DNA of 57,283 nucleotides from a virus. The notes beneath the pieces are model-generated. The model ran no database searches, was not told the DNA's origin, and saw nothing but the letters and a program-made list of their open reading frames with translations. The DNA is taken from IMG/VR virus record IMGVR_UViG_3300034196_000024, positions 1-57,283 of that record, one strand, 5' to 3'. Below are positions 16,142 through 22,896 of the stretch, piece after piece (position 1 is the first letter of the stretch; each line of letters opens with the position of its first letter). Made by a program: the position numbers and the translations under genes.

Positions 16142-16881
16142 CACAGCAGCGCGAGATGCGCGGAAAGGTTCTCACCATGTTCCACACCAACAGGCTTCCC
16201 AAGTGGCTCCAGGCCATCGACTCCTTCACGGGGGCTGAGGGCGAGGACGACGCTGCTGCTCAGGCCGCGGCTGCAGAAGCTGCCGCTGCGGAGGCGGCGG
16301 CCAAGGCGGCCGAGGACGATGACGATGGTGATCTTCCCGAGGAGTTCGAAGACCTCGCGGCTGACCACCCGGTTCGCAAGGCTCTCATCGCGGAGCGGGC
16401 TCTTCGCAAGACCGAGTCCAAGGCTCGCAAGGCTGCTGAGCGAGAGGCTCGGGAGCGCAAGGAGGCCGACGACGCACGAGAGCTCGAGAAGCAGGACACC
16501 GTCACCAGGGAGAAGACTCTGAGGGAGCGTGCTGAGGCCAAGGCTGAGAAGCTCGCCGCGGGCTTCCTCAAGACGGCTCTCACTGCGGCGATCACCAAGG
16601 CTGCGGACCAGCTGAAGTTCATCGACCCCGACGACGCCCTCCAGGGTGTGGATCGCAGCAAGATCATTGTCACTCAGGACAAGGACGACCCCGCCGAGGT
16701 GACCATCGACTCCAAGTCGGTGGAGGCCGCGGTCAAGGTCCTGGCTGACAAGAAGAAGCACCTCATCAAGTCGGGCACCGACGACGACCAGCCTTCTGGC
16801 TCTCCCTTCGGGGGCGGTAAGGGCGGGAAGGGCAAGATCGACGACGACCGGATGAAGGAGCTGTACCCCTCGCTGAGGTAA
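16138..16881 (+). CDS. Scaffolding-like protein
   Basis: 247 residues, very rich in Ala, Lys and Glu. Residues 35-60 are an Ala/Glu run, 80-145 a long coiled coil (KAAEREARERKEADDARELE), and the C-terminus is Gly/Lys-rich and ends in KELYPSLR. Scaffolds guide capsid assembly and then leave; composition and position between portal and capsid genes support this. The start overlaps the portal stop as ATGA. Confidence 0.75.
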   Translation: MTQQREMRGKVLTMFHTNRLPKWLQAIDSFTGAEGEDDAAAQAAAAEAAAAEAAAKAAEDDDDGDLPEEFEDLAADHPVRKALIAERALRKTESKARKAAEREARERKEADDARELEKQDTVTREKTLRERAEAKAEKLAAGFLKTALTAAITKAADQLKFIDPDDALQGVDRSKIIVTQDKDDPAEVTIDSKSVEAAVKVLADKKKHLIKSGTDDDQPSGSPFGGGKGGKGKIDDDRMKELYPSLR

Positions 16882-16926
16882 GAACCAAACTCACCACTCA
16901 CCACACTCTCTTAGGGAGAACCAATC

Positions 16927-17367
16927 ATGGCACGGTACGACAAGTACGACGGGATCGTCGGTGGTTTCCGAGCGGCGCTCGAAGCCGACATCACGGGGAA
17001 CGCGGCGGGCGAGTTCGGCCCGGTGGGTGTCTCCATCAACACCGCGGGTCGAGCGATCGTGGGTTCGGCCGGGGCCTCGGGCCTCGTCGGCATCCTGGTC
17101 AAGAACGCGCCCAAGCAGCCGGTGCAGCGCTTCAGCACCGACCTCAACGGCACGCCGGCGCCCCGGGCCTGGCTCGGTCAGAAGGCGGGCGATGTCGTCG
17201 ACATCATGACCGCTGGCGAGATCGTCGGGGTCACCGGCTGGAACCCGGGCGACATCGTCTACGCGGCGACGACCGGGGTGCTCAGCACCACGAACACCGG
17301 GGTCAAGGTCGGCTGGATCGTCGGCTCCGGTACCAAGCTCCGCATGGTCATCCGCTTCGCGGCCTGA
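16927..17367 (+). CDS. Capsid decoration / head-fibre-like protein
   Basis: 146 residues, Gly/Val/Ala-rich beta protein (GPVGVSINTAGRAIVGSAGA, then LVGILVKNAP). The pattern resembles DUF2190-type decoration proteins found just before major capsid genes in actinobacteriophages. It would bind the capsid surface. ATG 16927 has AGGGAGA upstream. Confidence 0.65.
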   Translation: MARYDKYDGIVGGFRAALEADITGNAAGEFGPVGVSINTAGRAIVGSAGASGLVGILVKNAPKQPVQRFSTDLNGTPAPRAWLGQKAGDVVDIMTAGEIVGVTGWNPGDIVYAATTGVLSTTNTGVKVGWIVGSGTKLRMVIRFAA

Positions 17368-17409
17368 TCCCAACCCATCTCACAAGCACAAAAGAAAGGA
17401 CTACCCCTC

Positions 17410-18579
17410 ATGGGTAAGACGGATCAGTTCGTGATGCCGCACTGGCTCACGCTCGGCGCCTCGCAGTACATGGGTGCTGAGGAGCTGGGTGGCTTCAACG
17501 AGCGCGCCGATGCAGTCGCCGCCGCCGACGGGACCGACCTCAACGAGTTCTGGCAGGAGATCCAGGCTGCCATCCGGCTGCGGAACGTCGCCAAGGACCG
17601 CCTGATCGACATGCTCTCGGTTCGGGTCACCGACCGTACGAGCGAGGTCAGCATGCCTTCCGAGGCGACCTTCGAGAAGGCTTCGGAGTTCGGCCAGCCG
17701 GTCGGTATCCGTGCCGGGGGCGTTCGGCTCTGGCGCGGCTACGACTTCGACTTCTACGACCTGGCCATCCGGTACACCTGGATGTTCATCGCCCAGGCTG
17801 ACATCGCCCAGCTTCGGAACCTCAACAACATGGCTCTGGAGGCGGACACCACCCTGGTGTTCCGCAAGGTCATGACCACCCTCTTCAACCCGCTCAACGC
17901 GGAGGGTGTGACCGACCATGACGAGCCGGTCACGGTCTACAAGTTCTACAACGCCGATGGTGAGACGCCCCCCGCGTACAAGGGGACGACCTTCTCCAGC
18001 TCGCACAACCACTACCTCGTCTCGGGCAACACGGCGATCACGCCGGCGAACCTCAAGACGCTGGCGGACTCGGTCGGCGAGCACGGCTACACCCTGCAGG
18101 CCGGCTACAAGCTGGTGCTCTGGATCAACAAGCAGGAAGCCGCGATCATCAAGACGTTCCGCGTCGCCACAGGGGCGGAGTTCGACTTCGTGCCGAACCC
18201 CAACTACTACGGCGGCGCCGTCTTCGTGCCCAACAACGGCTCCTACGTCGGGGGCCCCACGGGTACGGTGCCCGGCGAGATCGGGACCTACGGGCCCTTC
18301 CATGTCGTCGAGGAGGAGTACATCCCCGCCGGCTACGTCGCCGCGATCGTCACGGGCGGCCCGAACAACCTCCAGAACCCCATCGGTATCCGGGAGCACG
18401 CCAACCCGGCCTACCGCGGGCTCAAGGTCATCCCGGGTCAGCGGTCGCAGTACCCGCTGCTCGACTCGTTCTACCGCCGCGGCGTTGGCGCGGGCATCCG
18501 GCAGCGCGGCGGTGGCGCGCTCATGCAGGTCAAGGCATCCGGCAGCTTCGTCGTCCCGGCGGCCTACACCACCGTCTGA
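17410..18579 (+). CDS. Major capsid protein
   Basis: 389 residues. Codon use is strongly biased to C/G-ending codons, as expected for the most highly made protein. The N-terminal arm is followed by a region rich in helices, then beta-rich A-domain segments (GYKLVLWINKQEAAII, FDFVPNPNYYGG) typical of HK97-fold shells. It sits after scaffold and decoration genes and before the connectors. AAAGGACTACCCCTC precedes ATG 17410. A strong terminator follows. Confidence 0.88.
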   Translation: MGKTDQFVMPHWLTLGASQYMGAEELGGFNERADAVAAADGTDLNEFWQEIQAAIRLRNVAKDRLIDMLSVRVTDRTSEVSMPSEATFEKASEFGQPVGIRAGGVRLWRGYDFDFYDLAIRYTWMFIAQADIAQLRNLNNMALEADTTLVFRKVMTTLFNPLNAEGVTDHDEPVTVYKFYNADGETPPAYKGTTFSSSHNHYLVSGNTAITPANLKTLADSVGEHGYTLQAGYKLVLWINKQEAAIIKTFRVATGAEFDFVPNPNYYGGAVFVPNNGSYVGGPTGTVPGEIGTYGPFHVVEEEYIPAGYVAAIVTGGPNNLQNPIGIREHANPAYRGLKVIPGQRSQYPLLDSFYRRGVGAGIRQRGGGALMQVKASGSFVVPAAYTTV

Positions 18580-18596
18580 CCCAACCCCGACTCACT

Positions 18597-18633
18597 CGGT
18601 GTGGAGCTTCAGTAATCGGGGAGCTCCACACCG
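18597..18633 (+). terminator. Hairpin after the capsid gene
   Basis: CGGTGTGGAGCT (18597-18608) pairs perfectly with AGCTCCACACCG (18622-18633). It probably attenuates transcription into the connector genes. Both arms contain the GGTGTGGA octamer discussed in the findings. Confidence 0.7.
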
Positions 18634-18657
18634 GGTGGGTACTGAGAGGAGTACAGC

Positions 18658-19209
18658 ATGAGTCTCACAACTGAGTCCGACGCGCCGGTGGTCTTCGAGA
18701 TCGACGGTGTCGAGGTCAGCAACGATCCCCGCTGGCACGAGCAGCAGGAGCTCACCCGGCTCCAGGCGATCCTCACCGAGAACGCCAACCGCACGGTCAC
18801 CGAGCTCAAGGCCGCTGCCACTGCCGTCACGGATGCCGTCAAGGCGTCCAAGGATGGCCAGCACAAGGTGGTCGAGGACCTCACCCTCCTCACCGTTCCC
18901 GAGCTGAAGCAGATGGCCGAGGACCGCAAGCTCTCGCTCGAGGGCATCAAGAAGAAGAGCCAGCTCGTGGCGCTGCTCGAGGAGGACAACGCGCTTCGCG
19001 CCGGCTCTCTCCTGACGGGGCAGACCGCGGGTCGCATCCTCCCCGTGACCGACGCCCCGGTGACCGACGCCCCCGAGGGAGAGGCTCCTCAGGAGACCAC
19101 CCCCGAGGAGACCACGCCGGTCACTCCCGACTCGACGCTCGAGGACGATGAGGAGGAGGACTCCGACAACGAGGACTCTGACGAAGAGGACTCCGACGAG
19201 GAGAACTGA
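18658..19209 (+). CDS. SAP/Rho-N-like protein with acidic tail
   Basis: 183 residues. Residues about 78-104 (LTVPELKQMAEDRKLSLEGI followed by KKKSQLVALLE) look like a SAP or Rho-N-type helix-extended-loop-helix, a small nucleic-acid-binding fold. The last 40 residues are almost only Asp, Glu and Ser. Such proteins often follow the capsid gene in actinobacteriophages; their role is uncertain, perhaps DNA end handling at the connector. ATG 18658 follows GAGAGGAG. Confidence 0.6.
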   Translation: MSLTTESDAPVVFEIDGVEVSNDPRWHEQQELTRLQAILTENANRTVTELKAAATAVTDAVKASKDGQHKVVEDLTLLTVPELKQMAEDRKLSLEGIKKKSQLVALLEEDNALRAGSLLTGQTAGRILPVTDAPVTDAPEGEAPQETTPEETTPVTPDSTLEDDEEEDSDNEDSDEEDSDEEN

Positions 19210-19538
19210 TGGCTCTCGAGACTGACATCACAAGCCTCCGGGCCATGGTGGGGGAACCCCTCGCCACGGACGTACTCGAAGAGGACACCCTGTTCACTGA
19301 CCTCCGGTTGGGTCAGATGATCGATGGAGCAGGTGGGAGTCTCGAGCGGGCGGCTTACGAAGCCTGGCGCGAGAAGGCAGGCTTGCTTGCCAGTCTCGTG
19401 AACGTGACCGAGGGTGCAGCATCCCGTGAGATGAGCGAGCTTCACAGCAAGGCTCTCGAGATGATCAAGCTCTACGCTCGGTCTTCCACCGGCCCTACCG
19501 AGGGTCGAACCCGGATCGGGAGGATCGTACGACGATGA
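19209..19538 (+). CDS. Head-tail connector (adaptor-like)
   Basis: 109 residues, mostly helical (ITSLRAMVGE, LERAAYEAWREKAGLLASLV). Length, helix content and location as the first small gene of the connector block fit the gp15/gp6-type adaptor that sits under the portal. The start overlaps the previous stop. Confidence 0.65.
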   Translation: MALETDITSLRAMVGEPLATDVLEEDTLFTDLRLGQMIDGAGGSLERAAYEAWREKAGLLASLVNVTEGAASREMSELHSKALEMIKLYARSSTGPTEGRTRIGRIVRR

Positions 19539-19921
19539 TCAACAAGGTGGAGCTTATCGTTCGACGACGGTTGGTACGCGAGTTCATCAAGGCGGACTTC
19601 GTGGACGTTGAGCTCACCCGTCGTACCGGTCGTACGAAGACTGCGGGGGGAGGATGGACTACAGTTCCGGCTGTACCCCTCCCCCCGCAGATCGCCCGCA
19701 TCATCCCGAGTAAGCGGCGGTTTGATAACGGCTTGGTTAACGCCGAGGCCGGGGCCCTCCCCAAATCCGAGTACCTCCTGCTTGGTTCTCATCGGATGGA
19801 CGTCGAGGTTGACGACTCCTTCTTCTGGCAGGGGAACTACTACAAGATCACGGGCATCCTCCCGCACCGCGAGGAGAGGACGCTCTGCTCGATGTACTAC
19901 CTCGGGCCTGAAAATGGCTGA
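19535..19921 (+). CDS. Head-tail connector (stopper-like)
   Basis: 128 residues, beta-rich after an N-terminal basic segment (IVRRRLVREFIKADFVDVEL). The pattern DVEVDDSFFWQGNYYKITGI is typical of stopper proteins that plug the connector. It overlaps the previous gene by 4 bases and the next by 8. Confidence 0.65.
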   Translation: MINKVELIVRRRLVREFIKADFVDVELTRRTGRTKTAGGGWTTVPAVPLPPQIARIIPSKRRFDNGLVNAEAGALPKSEYLLLGSHRMDVEVDDSFFWQGNYYKITGILPHREERTLCSMYYLGPENG

Positions 19922-20279
19922 CGAGAGTGACTTCATAGTAGAGGATGGCTTCGGAGCCCTGATCATGGGCACGATTGACCCGAGCCAGCAAGCTGAAGAT
20001 GTCTTCCTTCAGTACGCCATCATCATCCTCCAGTACGCCAAGGATAACGCCCCCTGGGCTGACCGAACGGGCGACGCTCGTAACGGGTTGGATGTCGATG
20101 TCTACCAAGAGGGAGATCAAGTAGTTCTTGAGCTTTACCACACCGTCTCATATGGTGAGTGGCTTGAGACTATCCAGGATGGGGCCTTCGCCACCATCAT
20201 GCCAACGCTTGAGCGCTTTGCCGCCGAGGTCTTCGAGGCTGCCGGCGGTACCGTAACCGACGTTGAGGAAGGGGGCTGA
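19914..20279 (+). CDS. HK97 gp10-like neck protein
   Basis: 121 residues from ATG 19914. The core ILQYAKDNAPWADRTGDARN followed by a beta hairpin (VVLELYHTVSYGEWLE) is the hallmark of HK97-gp10-like tail-completion proteins. It should join the head-tail interface ahead of the tail terminator. Confidence 0.75.
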   Translation: MADESDFIVEDGFGALIMGTIDPSQQAEDVFLQYAIIILQYAKDNAPWADRTGDARNGLDVDVYQEGDQVVLELYHTVSYGEWLETIQDGAFATIMPTLERFAAEVFEAAGGTVTDVEEGG

Positions 20280-20281
20280 GG

Positions 20282-20695
20282 GTGACTCTTCGTACTTACC
20301 TCTACAACCAGCTCACCGCGCCGGCGGAGGTTGAGCTTCGCGCGATCTTCGGTGATCGCATCTTCCCCAAGCGATCGATGACCTCAACAGTGGAGGAAAC
20401 TCCCTACCTGACCTTCAAGCTGGGGAATGATTCTTCAGTCGACCTCTCCGAGGAATCGACTGCCAACCAGCAGTACTTCCAGATCTGGGTACATGACTTC
20501 ACCGACACCAAGACTGCCGACTACACCCTGGTGGACGAGGGTCTCGCGGCAGTGAAAGCTCTTCTCCACGGCGCCTACTCGGGCCCGGACAACATCCTCA
20601 ACATCAAGTTCCTGGAGACTAGCCAGGACCTCAACGACGATACCCTCGGGACCGTCTTCCGCTATTCGCGCTACATCGCCACGCTAGGGAGCTGA
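20282..20695 (+). CDS. Tail terminator protein
   Basis: 137 residues, starting at GTG 20282. N-terminal helix, then RIFPKRSMTS and a beta sheet with FQIWVHD, followed by a helix with AVKALLHGAY. This order matches tail terminator (gpU/DUF3168-like) proteins that cap the tail tube. Its place just before the major tail protein agrees. Confidence 0.72.
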   Translation: MTLRTYLYNQLTAPAEVELRAIFGDRIFPKRSMTSTVEETPYLTFKLGNDSSVDLSEESTANQQYFQIWVHDFTDTKTADYTLVDEGLAAVKALLHGAYSGPDNILNIKFLETSQDLNDDTLGTVFRYSRYIATLGS

Positions 20696-20698
20696 ACC

Positions 20699-21043
20699 AT
20701 GTTCGTCACTTTCACCGGGTTTGCTGACCACCGAACCCTCACCCCTCAGGACTTCCAGGCCCTGGGCACTTCCAACCCCTCGCAGATCGTCTTCCTCCGC
20801 AACGAGCCGGTCGAGGTGCCCGACGAGCTCGGTCAGCTGCTGGTCTCCGACCCCCGACTCGGTGGGTCCTTCGTGGCCTTCACCGCGCCTGCCTCGATCC
20901 CCGAGGGAGTGCAGCTGCCCGAGGGCCTCCTGACACCCGAGGGTCTCCTGCCGGCCCCCGAGCCCATCCCCGGTGTGGAGGCCCCCAAGGTGCTCGAGTC
21001 CGACCCCGAGGTCGAGCAGGTCAGGTCGAAGCGCAAGGCCTGA
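20699..21043 (+). CDS. Hypothetical protein (114 aa)
   Basis: Residues 1-62 form a small beta-rich domain (FVTFTGFADHRTLTPQDFQA); residues 63-114 are Pro/Glu/Val-rich and likely disordered, ending in SKRKA. Unknown role in head-tail joining or tail assembly. It follows the tail terminator by 3 bases. Confidence 0.6.
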   Translation: MFVTFTGFADHRTLTPQDFQALGTSNPSQIVFLRNEPVEVPDELGQLLVSDPRLGGSFVAFTAPASIPEGVQLPEGLLTPEGLLPAPEPIPGVEAPKVLESDPEVEQVRSKRKA

Positions 21044-21050
21044 TCGATCA

Positions 21051-21173
21051 TCGATGCGTGCTGCCCCTCGCCGTCCTAACGGCTTCTCTAAGCGACCGGC
21101 ATGGGGTCAGCCGCATCATCAAGCATCGGGCGTTCTAGGACGCTCGAGGAAGCGCAGGGCAATATGGCCATAG
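21051..21173 (+). CDS. Possible small Arg-rich protein (39 aa)
   Basis: Short open frame filling the gap between two genes. It begins MRAAPRRPNGFSKRPAWG and ends RSRKRRAIWP; Arg, Pro and His dominate, and its 3' end overlaps the next start by 10 bases. The composition is protein-like and tight packing favours a gene, but there is no clear ribosome binding site. Confidence 0.35.
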   Translation, partial: SMRAAPRRPNGFSKRPAWGQPHHQASGVLGRSRKRRAIWP

Positions 21174-21355
21174 AACTCCGGTGCGCTGGGACGCTGCACG
21201 GCATCCTGATCGATAGCACGCACCTCGAAGTCAAGTGCAAGCGGCGTGCCTGCGGTGCTCGTCCGGGGGTCGTGGTCCTCCACACCATCTCGCTCGAGAC
21301 GGGCAAGGTCACATCGACCGAGAAGTACTCAGACCCAGCAAGAAAGGTTCACTAA
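21164..21355 (+). CDS. Com-like small zinc-ribbon protein (63 aa)
   Basis: Starts MAIELRCAGTLHG and contains C7, C27 and C32 around VKCKRRACGAR. This resembles the small zinc-ribbon proteins of the Mu Com type, which bind RNA to control translation of a neighbour. Here it sits just before the major tail protein, so it could control tail gene translation (inference). No strong Shine-Dalgarno is present. Confidence 0.6.
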   Translation: MAIELRCAGTLHGILIDSTHLEVKCKRRACGARPGVVVLHTISLETGKVTSTEKYSDPARKVH

Positions 21356-21906
21356 TGGCTCTCTCGTCCAGTGCCCTGCCCTTCGGTCTTCGGCAGGTCA
21401 AGCTCACCCCCATCCTCGACGATGGTTCTCTTTCCGGTACGGGGTCCGTACTCCTGCCGGCCTCCCGCACGTTCTCCTTCTCCGAGACGGAGGACTTCGA
21501 GGAGCTCCAGGGCGACGACACGACGGTCGCCTCGCACGGTGCCGGCCCGGTGGTCGAGTGGGACATGGAGGGTGGCGGTATCTCCCTCGCTGTCTGGCGA
21601 CTGCTCGCTGGCGGTACGGTCGCCGAGACCGGCATCTCGCCGGCTGGAGTCCGCACCTACTCGAAGCTGGCGACGGACGCCCGACCGTACTTCCAGGTCG
21701 AGGGCCGCGCGATCTCCGACTCCGGCGGCGACTTCCACGGCCTCGTCTACCGCTGCAAGGCGGACGGCGACCTCGAGGCGGAGCTCAGCAACGGGTCCTT
21801 CCTCCTCACCAAGGCCAGCGGCAAGGGGTACGGTCGCCTCGACAACGCCAAGCTCTACGACTTCATCCACAATGAGACGCCGGTCGCTCTGACCGCCGGC
21901 TCCTGA
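21355..21906 (+). CDS. Major tail protein
   Basis: 183 residues, beta-rich with little helix, and heavily biased codon use like the capsid gene. Segments such as RTFSFSETEDFEELQGDD and VVEWDMEGGGISLAVWRLL are typical of tail tube monomers with an immunoglobulin-like sheet. Position between the tail terminator and the chaperones supports the call. ATG 21355 follows AAGAAAGG. Confidence 0.8.
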   Translation: MALSSSALPFGLRQVKLTPILDDGSLSGTGSVLLPASRTFSFSETEDFEELQGDDTTVASHGAGPVVEWDMEGGGISLAVWRLLAGGTVAETGISPAGVRTYSKLATDARPYFQVEGRAISDSGGDFHGLVYRCKADGDLEAELSNGSFLLTKASGKGYGRLDNAKLYDFIHNETPVALTAGS

Positions 21907-22126
21907 CCTCATCCGGCTAGGTCCTCTCCTCACAAGGAATAACGAGGAAACGACCGGAGCAGCCAGATCACTCGTGCATGGTATCGCGGGCACGTTGCGT
22001 TTTGATTCGTTTGATAATACCCTTTACGGGTATATCAATCAGACGAACGAAACGAAACAAGCCCACGGTATCTTTGCACCAACGCAACAAACCAAACGAA
22101 AGACCCCGATCCCCAGGAGGACCACG
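21907..22126. other. AT-rich spacer between tail tube and chaperones
   Basis: About 220 bases with no credible gene, AT-rich against its surroundings. It holds a hairpin at 22012-22037 and several CGAAAC repeats (22049-22105). CGAAACGAAA also occurs upstream of the gene at 52917. The ribosome binding site CAGGAGG precedes ATG 22127. Confidence 0.55.
22012..22037 (+). terminator. Hairpin, attenuator candidate
   Basis: TGAT-A-ATACCC (22012-22022), loop TTTAC, GGGTATATCA (22028-22037): a 10-bp stem with one bulged A. It may reduce transcription from the highly expressed tail tube gene into the chaperones, or act as a protein-binding site. Confidence 0.45.
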
Positions 22127-22621
22127 ATGGGTAAGTCCGGAAACCCCGCCATTGCCGCCGTTGCTCGTGCCAGCGCACCGCAGGACTTCAAGAAGAAGAG
22201 GGCGGGCACTTTCGAGCTGCCCTCGGGTCTCTTCATGAAGCTCCGCAATCCAGGCGGCCTCAAGATCTTCCTGAGCGAGGGCATCATCCCTAACTCGCTC
22301 ATGAGCACTGTCCACAACGCTCTCGACGGCAAGAAGATGGACGCTGAAGAGATGCTGAACGAAGCCGGCGGAGTCGACGAGAGTCAGATCGCCGACATGA
22401 TGGCTCTCATGGACGCCATGATGGTCCGGTGCGCTATCGAACCCAAGGTCCACCCCGTTCCCGAGAACGAGGACGACAGAGACGACGAGCTGCTCTACGC
22501 CGATGAGCTCGACGACAACGACAAGATGTTCGTCTTCCAGTGGGTCACCGGGGGTACCACCGACCTCGAGCGATTTCGTGAGCAGCACACGAAGAACATG
22601 GCTGCTCTGGACCGAAGCTAG
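22127..22621 (+). CDS. Tail assembly chaperone, short form
   Basis: 164 residues. A helical protein of tail assembly chaperone type: FELPSGLFMKLRNPGGLKIF, then MDAMMVRC and the conserved-looking WVTGGTTDLERFREQH just before the stop. Chaperones coat the tape measure protein while the tail tube forms. The next frame carries the usual C-terminal extension, so this is the unshifted product. Confidence 0.78.
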   Translation: MGKSGNPAIAAVARASAPQDFKKKRAGTFELPSGLFMKLRNPGGLKIFLSEGIIPNSLMSTVHNALDGKKMDAEEMLNEAGGVDESQIADMMALMDAMMVRCAIEPKVHPVPENEDDRDDELLYADELDDNDKMFVFQWVTGGTTDLERFREQHTKNMAALDRS

Positions 22622-22865
22622 TCGCTGGAACTGCAGGGCCTCGGAGCTCCTCGGCTTGAAGTCGGGGAGCTACGAAGCGTATTGCCTCGACCAAGCCGTC
22701 GGCTATGTTGGGGCGGTTATTCAGAACGCCTTGGAAGAGGCTGGGTCTAAGCCCTCCAAGAGCGAGCGCAATGCACAAGCCGCAAGGGAAAAGGTACTGA
22801 AGAAGTACCTAGGCGATGAGTCAGAAACGACTGCCTACGCCGACCCTTCGGCTTTCTTCGGGTAA
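22127..22865 (+). CDS. Tail assembly chaperone, frameshifted long form
   Basis: A second frame (22503-22865, +1 relative to the short form) has no good start codon near the overlap end but encodes a protein-like domain: EASRWNCRASELLGLKSG then YEAYCLDQAVGYVGAVIQNA. A +1 shift after GAC (22610-22612), skipping the C at 22613, would join AALD to EASRWN and give about 245 residues. A -2 slip on GGGGGT (22550s) reaches the same frame but replaces a conserved-looking stretch. Frameshift fusion is known for this gene pair in most long-tailed phages; the exact site here is inference. Confidence 0.65.
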
Positions 22866-22896
22866 CACCACACAACCCCGCGAGGAGGTGGCTTAG

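Noticed and set aside
22503-22865. Independent gene starting at ATG 22503
   Set aside because: The first 35 residues are a shadow of the chaperone frame, with no ribosome binding site; a frameshift extension is more likely.
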